Assembly: GCA_001689445.1 (NCBI GenBank)
Contig: LUJN01000034.1
Span: 1 to 38,251, forward strand
Source of the DNA: Bacteroidales bacterium M3
GTDB lineage: Bacteria; Bacteroidota; Bacteroidia; Bacteroidales; Muribaculaceae
DNA length: 38,251 nt
Direction of reading: 5' to 3'
Shown here: in pieces, positions 25,778 through 33,634 of the stretch
Layout of the letters: the number at the start of each line of letters is the position of its first letter
How positions within the stretch are numbered: position 1 is the stretch's first letter
Notes under the pieces: model-generated
What the model was told of the DNA's origin: nothing
The model's database searches: none
The model's input: the letters and a program-made list of their open reading frames with translations, nothing else
Program-made: the position numbers and the translations under genes

Positions 25778-25818
25778 CGCATTATAAACAGGCAAACGCA
25801 ATATAATGCGTATATTTG
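25778..25818 (+). promoter_or_regulatory. rsfS-ftsH -7 box with overlapping inverted repeat
   Basis: TATATTTG at 25811-25818 is a good -7 box. Immediately upstream, CGCATTATA (25778-25786) and TATAATGCG (25802-25810) form a 9-bp inverted repeat spanning the place of the -33 box, where none is clear. This looks like an operator for a dimeric regulator or an activator site. Confidence 0.45.
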
Positions 25819-25841
25819 CAGACAATATACAGATAAACTAA

Positions 25842-26201
25842 ATGACAGGAACAGACGAACTTGTAAGACTGTCCATCGAGGGCATACAGGAGCGCAAGGG
25901 CAAGAGGATAGCCCACGTGGACTTGACATCGATAGAGTCGGCTGCGGCGCAGAATTTCATCATATGCGAGGGCACCTCCAACATGCAGGTGACGGCGATA
26001 GCCGACAGCGTGCGCGAGTACCTGCAGGAGAAAGCGGGAATCAAACCATACAACTACGACGGATACCAGAACGGCGAGTGGATAGTCATTGACTATGGCG
26101 ACACATTCGTACACGTGTTCCAGCCCGAGACACGCCTCCGCTACAACCTTGAGGAGCTGTGGAGCGACGCCACCATCACCGAAATCCCCGACATTGACTG
26201 A
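25842..26201 (+). CDS. rsfS: Ribosome silencing factor RsfS
   Basis: This is a member of the RsfS/YbeB/Iojap family that binds L14 on the 50S subunit and blocks subunit joining under starvation. The 119 residues show the family features: A-AQNFIICEGTSNMQVTAIADSV near the middle, then GEWIVIDYGDTFVHVF. Length is normal. The stop is 2 bp before the ftsH ATG, so the two are co-transcribed and probably translationally coupled; rsfS-ftsH adjacency is common in Bacteroidetes. Confidence 0.95.
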   Translation: MTGTDELVRLSIEGIQERKGKRIAHVDLTSIESAAAQNFIICEGTSNMQVTAIADSVREYLQEKAGIKPYNYDGYQNGEWIVIDYGDTFVHVFQPETRLRYNLEELWSDATITEIPDID

Positions 26202-26203
26202 TT

Positions 26204-28279
26204 ATGGACAAGCCTAAGAAAAAGAGCATAAAATTCAGCATGTACTGGATGTATGCTATCGTGATAGTGTTTCTCGCGGGATTGCTGTACCTCGATGACA
26301 ACTCCATACGCAAGGAGGTCAGCTACTCCGAGTTTGAGAAGTATGTCTCCGGAGGCGGCGTGAAGAGCATCGTCGTGTACTCCAACAAGAACGAGGCCGA
26401 GGCTGTATTGACCGACTCGCTTGCCGGGAAGATATTCCATGAGTCGCAGTTTCAAAAAGGGAAGGGAGTCAAGGCCATGATCGCCACCGACATCCCGTCG
26501 ACCGACAAGCTACAGGATCGCCTCGACCAATGGAAAGCCGAAGGGGTGTTTACCGGCGACGTGAAATATGAGAAATCGAGCGACTTCTCGTCGCTACTGT
26601 GGTCATTCGGCCCGATTGTGCTGCTTATCGTGTTCTGGTTTGTCATCATGAAGCGCATGAGCGGCAAGGATGGAGGCGCGGGCGGCGTGTTCAGCGTCGG
26701 CAAGTCAAAGGCCCAGATTTTTGACAAGGACGGCCCCGTGCAGGTGACATTCAAGGATGTCGCCGGACTGTCGGAGGCCAAGACCGAGGTCGCGGAGATT
26801 GTGGAGTTCCTCAAGCACCCGCAGCGGTACACCGATCTTGGCGGCAAGATACCCAAGGGCGCGTTGCTCGTAGGCCCTCCGGGGACGGGCAAGACGCTGC
26901 TTGCCAAGGCCGTGGCCGGCGAGGCCAATGTACCGTTCTTCTCACTGTCGGGTTCCGACTTCGTGGAGATGTTTGTCGGCGTGGGCGCTTCGCGTGTGCG
27001 CGACCTCTTCCGTCAGGCTAAGGAGAAAGCCCCCTGTATCGTGTTTATAGACGAGATTGACGCCGTAGGGCGTGCCCGTGGCAAGAACCCCAACATGGGG
27101 GCCAACGACGAGCGCGAGAACACGCTCAACCAGTTGCTCACCGAGATGGACGGATTTGGCTCAAACAGCGGCGTGATAATACTCGCCGCCACCAACCGCG
27201 CCGATATCCTCGACAAGGCGCTGCTGCGTGCGGGACGATTTGATCGCCAGATATATGTCGACCTGCCCGACCTCAACGACCGTGTGGCGATATTCAACGT
27301 GCATCTCGCCAAGATAAAGAAGGACGACTCGGTGGATGTTGATCTCCTGGCGCGTCAGACCCCGGGATTCTCGGGTGCCGACATCGCCAATGTGTGCAAC
27401 GAGGCGGCACTCATCGCCGCCCGCCACAACAAGACTACCGTGCAGAAGCAGGACTTCATGGACGCCGTAGACCGCATAATCGGCGGATTGGAGAAACGTT
27501 CGAAGATAACGACCGACGAGGAGAAGCACTCAATCGCCGTACATGAGGCGGGACACGCCACCCTGTCGTGGCATCTGCGCTATGGCAACCCGCTTATAAA
27601 GGTGACAATCGTGCCTCGCGGCAAGGCTCTCGGGGCGGCATGGTATCTTCCCGAGGAGCGTCAGATTACCCCGACGCAGGCATTGCTCGACGAGATATGC
27701 TCGCTGCTTGGCGGACGTGCTGCCGAGGAGCTGTTCATGGGGCGCATATCCACAGGGGCGGCCAACGACCTTGAACGCGCCACCAAACTGGCGTATGCGA
27801 TGGTTGTCTATTACGGCATGAGCGACCGCATCCCCAATATCAGCTACTACGACTCGACAGGCCAGGACTACGGCTTCTCCAAACCCTACGGCGAGCAACG
27901 CGCCAAGGAAATAGACGAGGAGGTGTCGCGCATTATCAACGAGCAGTATTCCCGCGCCAAGAAAATGCTGTCGGAACTTGCCAAAGGACATCGCGAACTT
28001 GCCGATGTGCTGCTGTCGCGCGAAGTGATATACACCGAGGACGTAGAGCGTATCTTTGGCAAACGCCAATGGGCGTCGCGCACCGACGAGATACTCGCTG
28101 CCCAAGAGAACGGCAAGACCGCAGACAAGCCCCGGGATTCAGCTGCCGGCAAAGAGGACACCACTGCCGGCAAGGATGACGGGCGCGACATCGAGGATGT
28201 GGAGGCGGTAGAGGTCAAGGAGCCGGAGACGCCCAACGAAGACAAACCCGACAATATGCCGCCTATCCCCCAAAAGTAG
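26204..28279 (+). CDS. ftsH: ATP-dependent zinc metalloprotease FtsH
   Basis: This membrane-anchored AAA+ protease degrades misfolded membrane proteins and regulators. Two membrane segments (about 11-28 and 124-143) flank a periplasmic domain. The AAA domain has Walker A GPPGTGKT (224-231), Walker B VFIDEIDA, and second region of homology NRADILDKALLRAGRFDR. The zinc site HEAGH is at 447-451, with GAANDLERAT supplying the third-ligand region. The C-terminal tail (about 640-691) is charged and rich in Asp/Glu/Lys. The protein is 691 residues. A terminator follows. Confidence 0.97.
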   Translation: MDKPKKKSIKFSMYWMYAIVIVFLAGLLYLDDNSIRKEVSYSEFEKYVSGGGVKSIVVYSNKNEAEAVLTDSLAGKIFHESQFQKGKGVKAMIATDIPSTDKLQDRLDQWKAEGVFTGDVKYEKSSDFSSLLWSFGPIVLLIVFWFVIMKRMSGKDGGAGGVFSVGKSKAQIFDKDGPVQVTFKDVAGLSEAKTEVAEIVEFLKHPQRYTDLGGKIPKGALLVGPPGTGKTLLAKAVAGEANVPFFSLSGSDFVEMFVGVGASRVRDLFRQAKEKAPCIVFIDEIDAVGRARGKNPNMGANDERENTLNQLLTEMDGFGSNSGVIILAATNRADILDKALLRAGRFDRQIYVDLPDLNDRVAIFNVHLAKIKKDDSVDVDLLARQTPGFSGADIANVCNEAALIAARHNKTTVQKQDFMDAVDRIIGGLEKRSKITTDEEKHSIAVHEAGHATLSWHLRYGNPLIKVTIVPRGKALGAAWYLPEERQITPTQALLDEICSLLGGRAAEELFMGRISTGAANDLERATKLAYAMVVYYGMSDRIPNISYYDSTGQDYGFSKPYGEQRAKEIDEEVSRIINEQYSRAKKMLSELAKGHRELADVLLSREVIYTEDVERIFGKRQWASRTDEILAAQENGKTADKPRDSAAGKEDTTAGKDDGRDIEDVEAVEVKEPETPNEDKPDNMPPIPQK

Positions 28280-28302
28280 ACATTGTTGGAAAATAATTCA
28301 AA

Positions 28303-28341
28303 AAGCCGTGTCTGATGGTATCGGGCACGGCTTCTCCTTTT
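28303..28341 (+). terminator. Terminator after ftsH
   Basis: AAGCCGTGTC pairs with GGCACGGCTT (one G-T pair) around an 11-nt loop, then a T-rich run. The T-run also holds the -33 box of the next gene's promoter. Confidence 0.8.
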
Positions 28342-28369
28342 GTTATGACGCGTGCATTAATTACCTTTG
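28339..28369 (+). promoter_or_regulatory. Promoter of the Omp85-like gene
   Basis: TTTG at 28339-28342, a 19-bp spacer and TACCTTTG at 28362-28369. The start site is near 28376, and the promoter overlaps the ftsH terminator. Confidence 0.7.
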
Positions 28370-28425
28370 CATGACTTTTAGCGGTGAGCCGATATCACCG
28401 TAGCCCTGTGTTTCAACATTTGCCG

Positions 28426-29652
28426 ATGAGGATATTTCTGTCTATGCTGCTCGCTTTGGTCGCCCTGTCGTGTGGCGCGACCGACTCCATTGCATCGCAC
28501 AATCCGACAACTCGACCAACGACGCAGACAAAGGTTGACAGCACTACGGTCTTTGCCGACTCCATCGGATTGTTGAGCCACATGCCCCATTGGGCGCGGG
28601 AATACCTGTCGTCACTGATGCGCGGCAATGTCGACCGCACACGCGAGCGGCGGCTCGACATAGGGTTTGCCGTCACCCCATCCTACACCCGCGAAGCGGG
28701 ATTTGGCATCGGGGGAGCCGCTACCGCGCTATACCGCGTCGACCGCAACGACACCCTGCCCAATCCGAGCGACGTGTTCGCGTCAATAAACGCATCCCTC
28801 AACGGATTTTTTGTACTGACGTTCCGAGGCAACACCCTCTTTCCCGACAACCGCTCCCGCATATCCTACAAGGTGGAACTTTACCGCAAGCGTCTCGACT
28901 TCTGGGGCATCACCTCCCAGGAGACCGCCAACAACCCCAAGTCACAGTATGACCGACGGCAGATAGACCTCCAGGCCGAATATGTCTATCGCGTGCGCAG
29001 CGACTTCTATCTCGGCGTGCAACTGCGAGCCGACTATACCGATGCACGCAACATGCAGAATCCCGAATACCTGCTCGGGGAACGTCCGCAATGCTACGTC
29101 ACCGGTCTTGGACTGGCATTTGAATATGACACGCGCAACAATCTTGTGACTCCCACCCGGGGCATCCATGTGGCATGGAAACCAATGTGGTTTCCACGGG
29201 CGTTTGGCAACGCGACCGAGACATTCTTCAGCAGCACCACCATATTCAACGGATATTTCGGGCTGTGGAAAGGCGCGGTGGCGGCATTTGACCTCTACAT
29301 GAAGCTCAACAGCTCCTCCACTCCGTGGACCATGCGCGAGATGGTGGCGTCCGACGGCATCCGTATGCGCGGCTACTACATGGGCTCCTACATCGACAAC
29401 AACCAGATAGCGTCGCAGGTGGAGCTGCGGCAACATGTGTGGAAACGCATCGGTTTTACCGTCTGGGGTGGCGGCGCGACCGTTTTCTCCTCCTTCAAAG
29501 ACTTCTCCACACAACGCATCAAGCCACAATGGCTCCCCAACTTCGGCATAGGGCTGCGTCTGGAATTCAAGCACAACGTCAATGCCCGCATCGACTATGG
29601 CTTCGGCCGCCACACCTCAGGCATCCTCTTCGCCATCGGCGAGGCCTTCTGA
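28426..29652 (+). CDS. Omp85/BamA-like outer membrane beta-barrel protein
   Basis: The 408-residue exported protein has a signal sequence (MRIFLSMLLALVALSC) followed by about 60 polar residues and a beta-barrel. The barrel's alternating pattern and the segments GLGLAFEYDTRNNLVTPTRGIHV and FGIGLRLEFKHNVNARIDYGFG resemble BamA/TamA 'surface antigen' barrels. No POTRA domains fit in the short N-terminal part, so it is a truncated-type Omp85 protein. Cys16 in ALSC could be a lipobox. The ATG at 28426 was chosen because it starts the signal peptide; an in-frame GTG lies at 28384. Its partner is unknown. Confidence 0.8.
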   Translation: MRIFLSMLLALVALSCGATDSIASHNPTTRPTTQTKVDSTTVFADSIGLLSHMPHWAREYLSSLMRGNVDRTRERRLDIGFAVTPSYTREAGFGIGGAATALYRVDRNDTLPNPSDVFASINASLNGFFVLTFRGNTLFPDNRSRISYKVELYRKRLDFWGITSQETANNPKSQYDRRQIDLQAEYVYRVRSDFYLGVQLRADYTDARNMQNPEYLLGERPQCYVTGLGLAFEYDTRNNLVTPTRGIHVAWKPMWFPRAFGNATETFFSSTTIFNGYFGLWKGAVAAFDLYMKLNSSSTPWTMREMVASDGIRMRGYYMGSYIDNNQIASQVELRQHVWKRIGFTVWGGGATVFSSFKDFSTQRIKPQWLPNFGIGLRLEFKHNVNARIDYGFGRHTSGILFAIGEAF

Positions 29653-29674
29653 ATGCAAGATGAGCGACACGCAA

Positions 29675-29702
29675 TTGCCTCGCATGTAGTGACATACCTT
29701 TG
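29675..29702 (+). promoter_or_regulatory. Promoter-like sequence antisense to the Crp/Fnr gene
   Basis: TTG at 29675-29677 and TACCTTTG at 29695-29702 with a short 17-bp spacer. Transcription would run antisense through the regulator gene. It may be fortuitous. Confidence 0.25.
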
Positions 29703-29741
29703 AGTATCCAACCGTATTGGGGTATTACACAACAGCCAAAT

Positions 29742-30299
29742 CTACGGTATCCGCTTGATGCGGTAGAGGTGCTGGGGAGTGATTTGGAGAAACGAGGCAA
29801 GTTCCTTGATTTGGATTTGCTCAAAAATGTCGGGGTGTGAGGCAACAAACTGATGATATCGTTCAACGGGAGTGAGCTTATAGAGGTCGAGGTGGCGTTC
29901 AAGGAGTGTCCTTGACAATGCCCGCTCCATCTTCAGTGTCAGATGCTCGTCGCGTTCAGCCATCTTTGCAAAAGCGTAGCTGAACGGGAGTTGCACCACT
30001 TCAACCCGCGATGACGCGATTATTGACAGTCGCGACGGTATGCGGTATATTCCATCGGAAAACCCGACCGCTATATCCCCGGGCAACGAAAATCCGACAA
30101 CACTCTCCGACCCGTCGCTCCTCGTGGTCACAAACCGGCAATACCCCGACAGGACGACCGATATGCGCCGCTCCACTTCCCCCTCGTGCAACAGATATTC
30201 CCCCCGCCTGTACGCAACCCGTCGCCCCTCCGCCCTGATAAGCTCTATAAGGGGCGACAAGTCCACCAACTCCTTGTACGAATTAAAAGATTCGGCCAT
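29742..30299 (-). CDS. Crp/Fnr family transcriptional regulator
   Basis: The 185-residue protein has an N-terminal cyclic-nucleotide-binding-type beta roll (about 15-105, with the RRGEYLLHEGE and GYCRFVTTRSDGSE strands), a long dimer helix, and a short C-terminal winged helix whose recognition helix reads ITPQHLYRIKR. There is no Fnr-type Cys cluster. The effector is unknown. Tandem Met codons (30305, 30299) are possible starts. It is a single gene with its own -7 box, and convergent with the Omp85-like gene. Confidence 0.88.
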   Translation of the reverse strand: MAESFNSYKELVDLSPLIELIRAEGRRVAYRRGEYLLHEGEVERRISVVLSGYCRFVTTRSDGSESVVGFSLPGDIAVGFSDGIYRIPSRLSIIASSRVEVVQLPFSYAFAKMAERDEHLTLKMERALSRTLLERHLDLYKLTPVERYHQFVASHPDIFEQIQIKELASFLQITPQHLYRIKRIP

Positions 30300-30336
30300 C
30301 ACCATTCATTTTATAAAACAACATCACACCTCGACA

Positions 30337-30344
30337 CAAAGTTA
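30337..30344 (-). promoter_or_regulatory. -7 box of the Crp/Fnr gene
   Basis: TAACTTTG (30344 to 30337, minus strand), about 30 nt before the predicted starts. No clear -33 box. Nothing else was recognised in 30345-30511. Confidence 0.45.
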
Positions 30345-30511
30345 GCAAAATTTGCCATTCTCCCTCTATCTTTATATAACGAAGTTTCCACGAAAACGAT
30401 GCGCTTATTACCGATAACGGCAAGAAAATGATAATTTATGCGTGAAATTCCATACCTATTTATGCCGATAGATGTATATTTCATCTCGGTAAAGAATATT
30501 AGAAAGGAGTA

Positions 30512-31282
30512 TCACAAACTCAGGCCGAAGAGATCGCGGGCGTTGGCAGTGGTAGTGGCGGCGACGGTATCCACGGGAAGGGAGAGGGACTGAGCGATGT
30601 GGACGGCTGTGTCAGGGAGATAGGCGCTCTCGTTGCGGCGACCGCGATGGGGTACAGGGGCGAGATAGGGAGCATCGGTCTCAAGAAGAATGCGGTCAAG
30701 ACCGATTGTCGGGAGGACTTCTCGCAGACGGGAGTTCTTGAAAGTGACTATGCCATTGATGCCAAAGTAAAAGTCACCGCGGCGGCGTATGCGCTCCACA
30801 TCGTCGGCTGTCCCGCCAAAACTGTGGAACACGACACGAGGCTTGACGGGCATACTGTCGAGGATGTCGAGTGTATCGTCGAGACTATCACGCACATGTA
30901 GTATGGCGGGAAACCCCGCCTCGACAGCCCAGTCAAGCTGGGCGCGCAACGCCTCGCGCTGGGCGTCACGGTGGGTCTTGTCCCAGTAAAGGTCGATACC
31001 CACCTCACCAACGGCAACATATCCCCCACGGCGGAACTCGGCCTCAACCTTGTCGAGCGTGTCGCGCCAATCGACGCCAATCTCGGTGGGATGCAGCCCC
31101 ATCGCCATAGAGGTCTCGGAGGGGTAAAGCCCGTGAAGCCGTTTCATCGGCCCGATGGTCGACAGGTCGACATTGGGAAATATCATATGGCTGACGCCGG
31201 CATCGAGAGCGCGTTGCACGACAGCACTCTCCTCCCCGGCAAACTCACCAAGGTAGAGGTGGGTATGGGTGTCTACGTACAT
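30512..31282 (-). CDS. TatD family metal-dependent hydrolase/DNase
   Basis: The cytosolic TIM-barrel hydrolase has 256 residues. Metal ligands are seen in VDTHTHL (His6, His8), GEVGIDLYW (Glu), ILHVRD (His), FHSFGG (His) and ETDAPYL (Asp). TatD proteins are 3'-5' DNases linked to oxidative damage repair and D-Tyr-tRNA-type quality control; the exact substrate is not known. The ATG at 31282 lies 4 bp after the stop of the polyprenyl synthase gene, and the frame extends upstream without homology. It is the last gene of the cmk-to-tatD run. Confidence 0.93.
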   Translation of the reverse strand: MYVDTHTHLYLGEFAGEESAVVQRALDAGVSHMIFPNVDLSTIGPMKRLHGLYPSETSMAMGLHPTEIGVDWRDTLDKVEAEFRRGGYVAVGEVGIDLYWDKTHRDAQREALRAQLDWAVEAGFPAILHVRDSLDDTLDILDSMPVKPRVVFHSFGGTADDVERIRRRGDFYFGINGIVTFKNSRLREVLPTIGLDRILLETDAPYLAPVPHRGRRNESAYLPDTAVHIAQSLSLPVDTVAATTTANARDLFGLSL

Positions 31283-31286
31283 GACA

Positions 31287-32261
31287 TCACTTGTTGCGGC
31301 AGGAAGAATTATCCACCAATGTGACAAAAAACTTCATCCAATCATCCGACAGCCCGGCATCGGCCAGCGCGTCTATCGCCAGTCGCCCGTAACGCCCGAC
31401 CTCGGCCCGGCATTGCGCAGCCGCCCCAGTGGAGTCATATATGGCCGTCACGCGGCGTATCTTCTCGTCGGGGGCAATGGATCTATCGTCAAGTATACCG
31501 AGCAACTGCCTACGCCCTACGGCATCGAGGCGGTCGAGCGCGGTGATTAATAGGAATGTCTTCTTGGCGTTGAGAATGTCACCGCCGATTTTCTTGCCGA
31601 ACACAGCGGGGTCGCCGTAGGTGTCGAGCCAGTCGTCCTGAAGCTGGAACGCGAGACCGAGATTAAGCCCGAAGTCGTATAACGCCTCGGCCTGACGGTC
31701 GGATGCGCCGGCGACAATCGCACCGAGATGACATGCACAACCCAACAGCACGGAGGTTTTCAACCTTATCATCTCGATATACTCATCAACCGTAACGTCG
31801 GTGCGCGACTCAAAATCCATGTCATACTGCTGCCCCTCGTAGACCTCCATCGCCGTGCGGTTGAAAAGGTCGAGTATCGGACGCAAAAGTGAGTCATCGC
31901 AGTCAGCGACAAGCTGTGTCGCCATCGTGAGCATGGCGTCGCCCGACAGGATGGCGGTCGACTCATTCCAACGCCGGTGGACGGTCGGCTTGCCACGGCG
32001 CATGTCGGCTCTATCCATCACGTCGTCATGCAATAGGGTGAAATTGTGAAACATCTCGATGCCCATCGCCTGACGTGTCGCCTGACGGTAATCGGCACCA
32101 AGCGCGGCGCAACAGGCCAATGTCAGCACCGGGCGCAACCGCTTGCCACCACCGTCGAGAGTATAGGATATAGGCTCGTAAAGCCCCGCCGGAGCGGATG
32201 GATAAGAAATAGAGGCAATGGCCTCGTCAATATATGCGATAAGAGTGTCTCGGGTTATCAT
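31287..32261 (-). CDS. Polyprenyl (farnesyl/geranylgeranyl) diphosphate synthase
   Basis: This is a head-to-tail prenyltransferase that elongates allylic diphosphates with IPP. Seen: GGGKRLRP (37-44), the first Asp-rich motif DDVMD (79-83) and the second DDWLD (209-213). Phe74 five residues before the first motif suggests a short product (C15-C20), which is inference. It has 324 residues. It shares a strand and probably a transcript with ispH, which makes its substrates IPP and DMAPP. Confidence 0.92.
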   Translation of the reverse strand: MITRDTLIAYIDEAIASISYPSAPAGLYEPISYTLDGGGKRLRPVLTLACCAALGADYRQATRQAMGIEMFHNFTLLHDDVMDRADMRRGKPTVHRRWNESTAILSGDAMLTMATQLVADCDDSLLRPILDLFNRTAMEVYEGQQYDMDFESRTDVTVDEYIEMIRLKTSVLLGCACHLGAIVAGASDRQAEALYDFGLNLGLAFQLQDDWLDTYGDPAVFGKKIGGDILNAKKTFLLITALDRLDAVGRRQLLGILDDRSIAPDEKIRRVTAIYDSTGAAAQCRAEVGRYGRLAIDALADAGLSDDWMKFFVTLVDNSSCRNK

Positions 32262-32287
32262 GATGTATTGTTGTAATGTTTGGAATT

Positions 32288-32776
32288 TTACGGATTGAGG
32301 GCGTTGTCAAACTCCTGCCGGTCGTTTGCGCCGTATATTTTACGTATGGCCCCGACTAAAGATTGGTCGCCCGATGCCGACAGGTTGCGCCCAAGTTGCG
32401 CGGAAGACCACGCGAGTGTCAGGAAACGTGCCATCTCTGCGGGAGGAATCCCGGCCGACAGGCTGTCGACAGCCGATGCAAAGCGTGCCGCGCGGAGATC
32501 GTCCATCCCGGATACGGCTATACGGATTGCCTCATCAAGATGCCGCGCCTCATAGGCATCGGAGACGTCCGCTATGCATCCGGTGGCGGCCACAGCAGCA
32601 TCCACAGGGTCGGGCAACGCAGCGAGTGCCATTCCGAAAGATTGAGCCGAGGAGTCGCGCATATATGCCGACCACTCCTCTCCCCCGTCATTTCCAGAGG
32701 AGGGATGACAGCCGTAGCAGCACAACATCGAAAAGGTAGCGGCGAGGAAAAGGCCGATAGGCTTTAGTGAGTTCAT
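32288..32776 (-). CDS. Hypothetical lipoprotein (162 residues)
   Basis: A signal peptide begins at the ATG at 32776 (MNSLKPIGLFLAATF...) and ends in the lipobox CYGC; the new N-terminal Cys is about residue 23. A TTG two codons upstream is not needed. The mature part is helical, Ala/Asp-rich, without recognisable family motifs. It follows another small lipoprotein by 27 bp within the isoprenoid run. No function is recognised. Confidence 0.75.
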   Translation of the reverse strand: MNSLKPIGLFLAATFSMLCCYGCHPSSGNDGGEEWSAYMRDSSAQSFGMALAALPDPVDAAVAATGCIADVSDAYEARHLDEAIRIAVSGMDDLRAARFASAVDSLSAGIPPAEMARFLTLAWSSAQLGRNLSASGDQSLVGAIRKIYGANDRQEFDNALNP

Positions 32777-32803
32777 AATCAACTAAATAAAAGTCTAATA
32801 CAC

Positions 32804-33118
32804 TCAATTCATACCGAGAGTGTTGGCGAGAGTGTCACAATGTTGCCGCATATATGCCTCGAATGCCGATATGTAGGCATCGGCCTCGGCATCGCGTCCA
32901 CGGGAGCGGTAGAGTTGCTCATTGGAGCGCACATCAAGGAGGCGACCCTGCAACTGCATGTCGGGCAGCGGCAAAGCCTCGACAAGCTGCCGCGCGTGAA
33001 GTTCGCCATACTCGGCGGCCTTCTCGCGTTTCTTCTGCTCGGTGTGGCACGAGCATCCCGTGGCGATGAGCAACGAGACGCTGATTATACCGAGATTGAG
33101 CACAAAATTCTTTTTCAT
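32804..33118 (-). CDS. Hypothetical small lipoprotein (104 residues)
   Basis: A typical type II signal peptide: KKNF, a hydrophobic core, lipobox ATGC (Cys22). The mature 80 residues are charged and probably helical (KKREKAAEYGELHARQLVEAL, and EADAYISAFEAYMRQHCDTLAN). No family was recognised. It starts 15 bp after the exonuclease gene's stop and precedes a second lipoprotein gene. Confidence 0.75.
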   Translation of the reverse strand: MKKNFVLNLGIISVSLLIATGCSCHTEQKKREKAAEYGELHARQLVEALPLPDMQLQGRLLDVRSNEQLYRSRGRDAEADAYISAFEAYMRQHCDTLANTLGMN

Positions 33119-33133
33119 GATGAGTGATTTTTC

Positions 33134-33634
33134 CTAAAAAATAACTTTGGCGATATTGGCACATGCCTCCGCATCGGCGGCGGCATTGTGATGGTTTGAA
33201 AACGGGATTCCAAAGAAGTCGCACACCGACGGGAGGGAATAGCTGCCTATAACACCGCGCGGAATTGTGCGCCGCGCCTGTTGCAGGGTGCAGTAAAACG
33301 GGTAGTCGGGATAGTCCATCTGATAGACCTTGAATGCGGCACGGATACACCTCTCGTCAAACGCCTTGTTGTGGGCCACTAACGGCAGACGGCCGATAAA
33401 CGGCTCAATCCTGTCCCATACGCGCCCAAAGCCCTCGCAATCATCAGTGTCCTCGGGAAATATGCCATGAATCTCCTCCGAGAAGCGCCGATTATACCAG
33501 TTTGGCTCCGGGCAGACGAGGCTGTAGAATCGATCGGCGATAACGCCGTCCAACACCTTCACAGCCCCAATGGCACAAATGCTCGACGGGTAGCAGTTGG
33601 CCGTCTCGACATCTATGGCGACAAAATTATCCAT
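33134..33634 (-). CDS. DnaQ-like 3'-5' exonuclease (DEDDh)
   Basis: The 166-residue protein has the exonuclease motifs AIDVETAN (Asp8, Glu10), AHNKAFDERC and the C-terminal HNAAADAEA (His149, Asp154), which identify the DEDDh class. It is a stand-alone exonuclease domain, not a polymerase subunit; the substrate is unknown. The ATG at 33634 overlaps the ispH stop by 8 bp, whereas the open frame continues far upstream inside ispH and that part is a shadow. An ATG at 33661 is a possible alternative start. Confidence 0.88.
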   Translation of the reverse strand: MDNFVAIDVETANCYPSSICAIGAVKVLDGVIADRFYSLVCPEPNWYNRRFSEEIHGIFPEDTDDCEGFGRVWDRIEPFIGRLPLVAHNKAFDERCIRAAFKVYQMDYPDYPFYCTLQQARRTIPRGVIGSYSLPSVCDFFGIPFSNHHNAAADAEACANIAKVIF

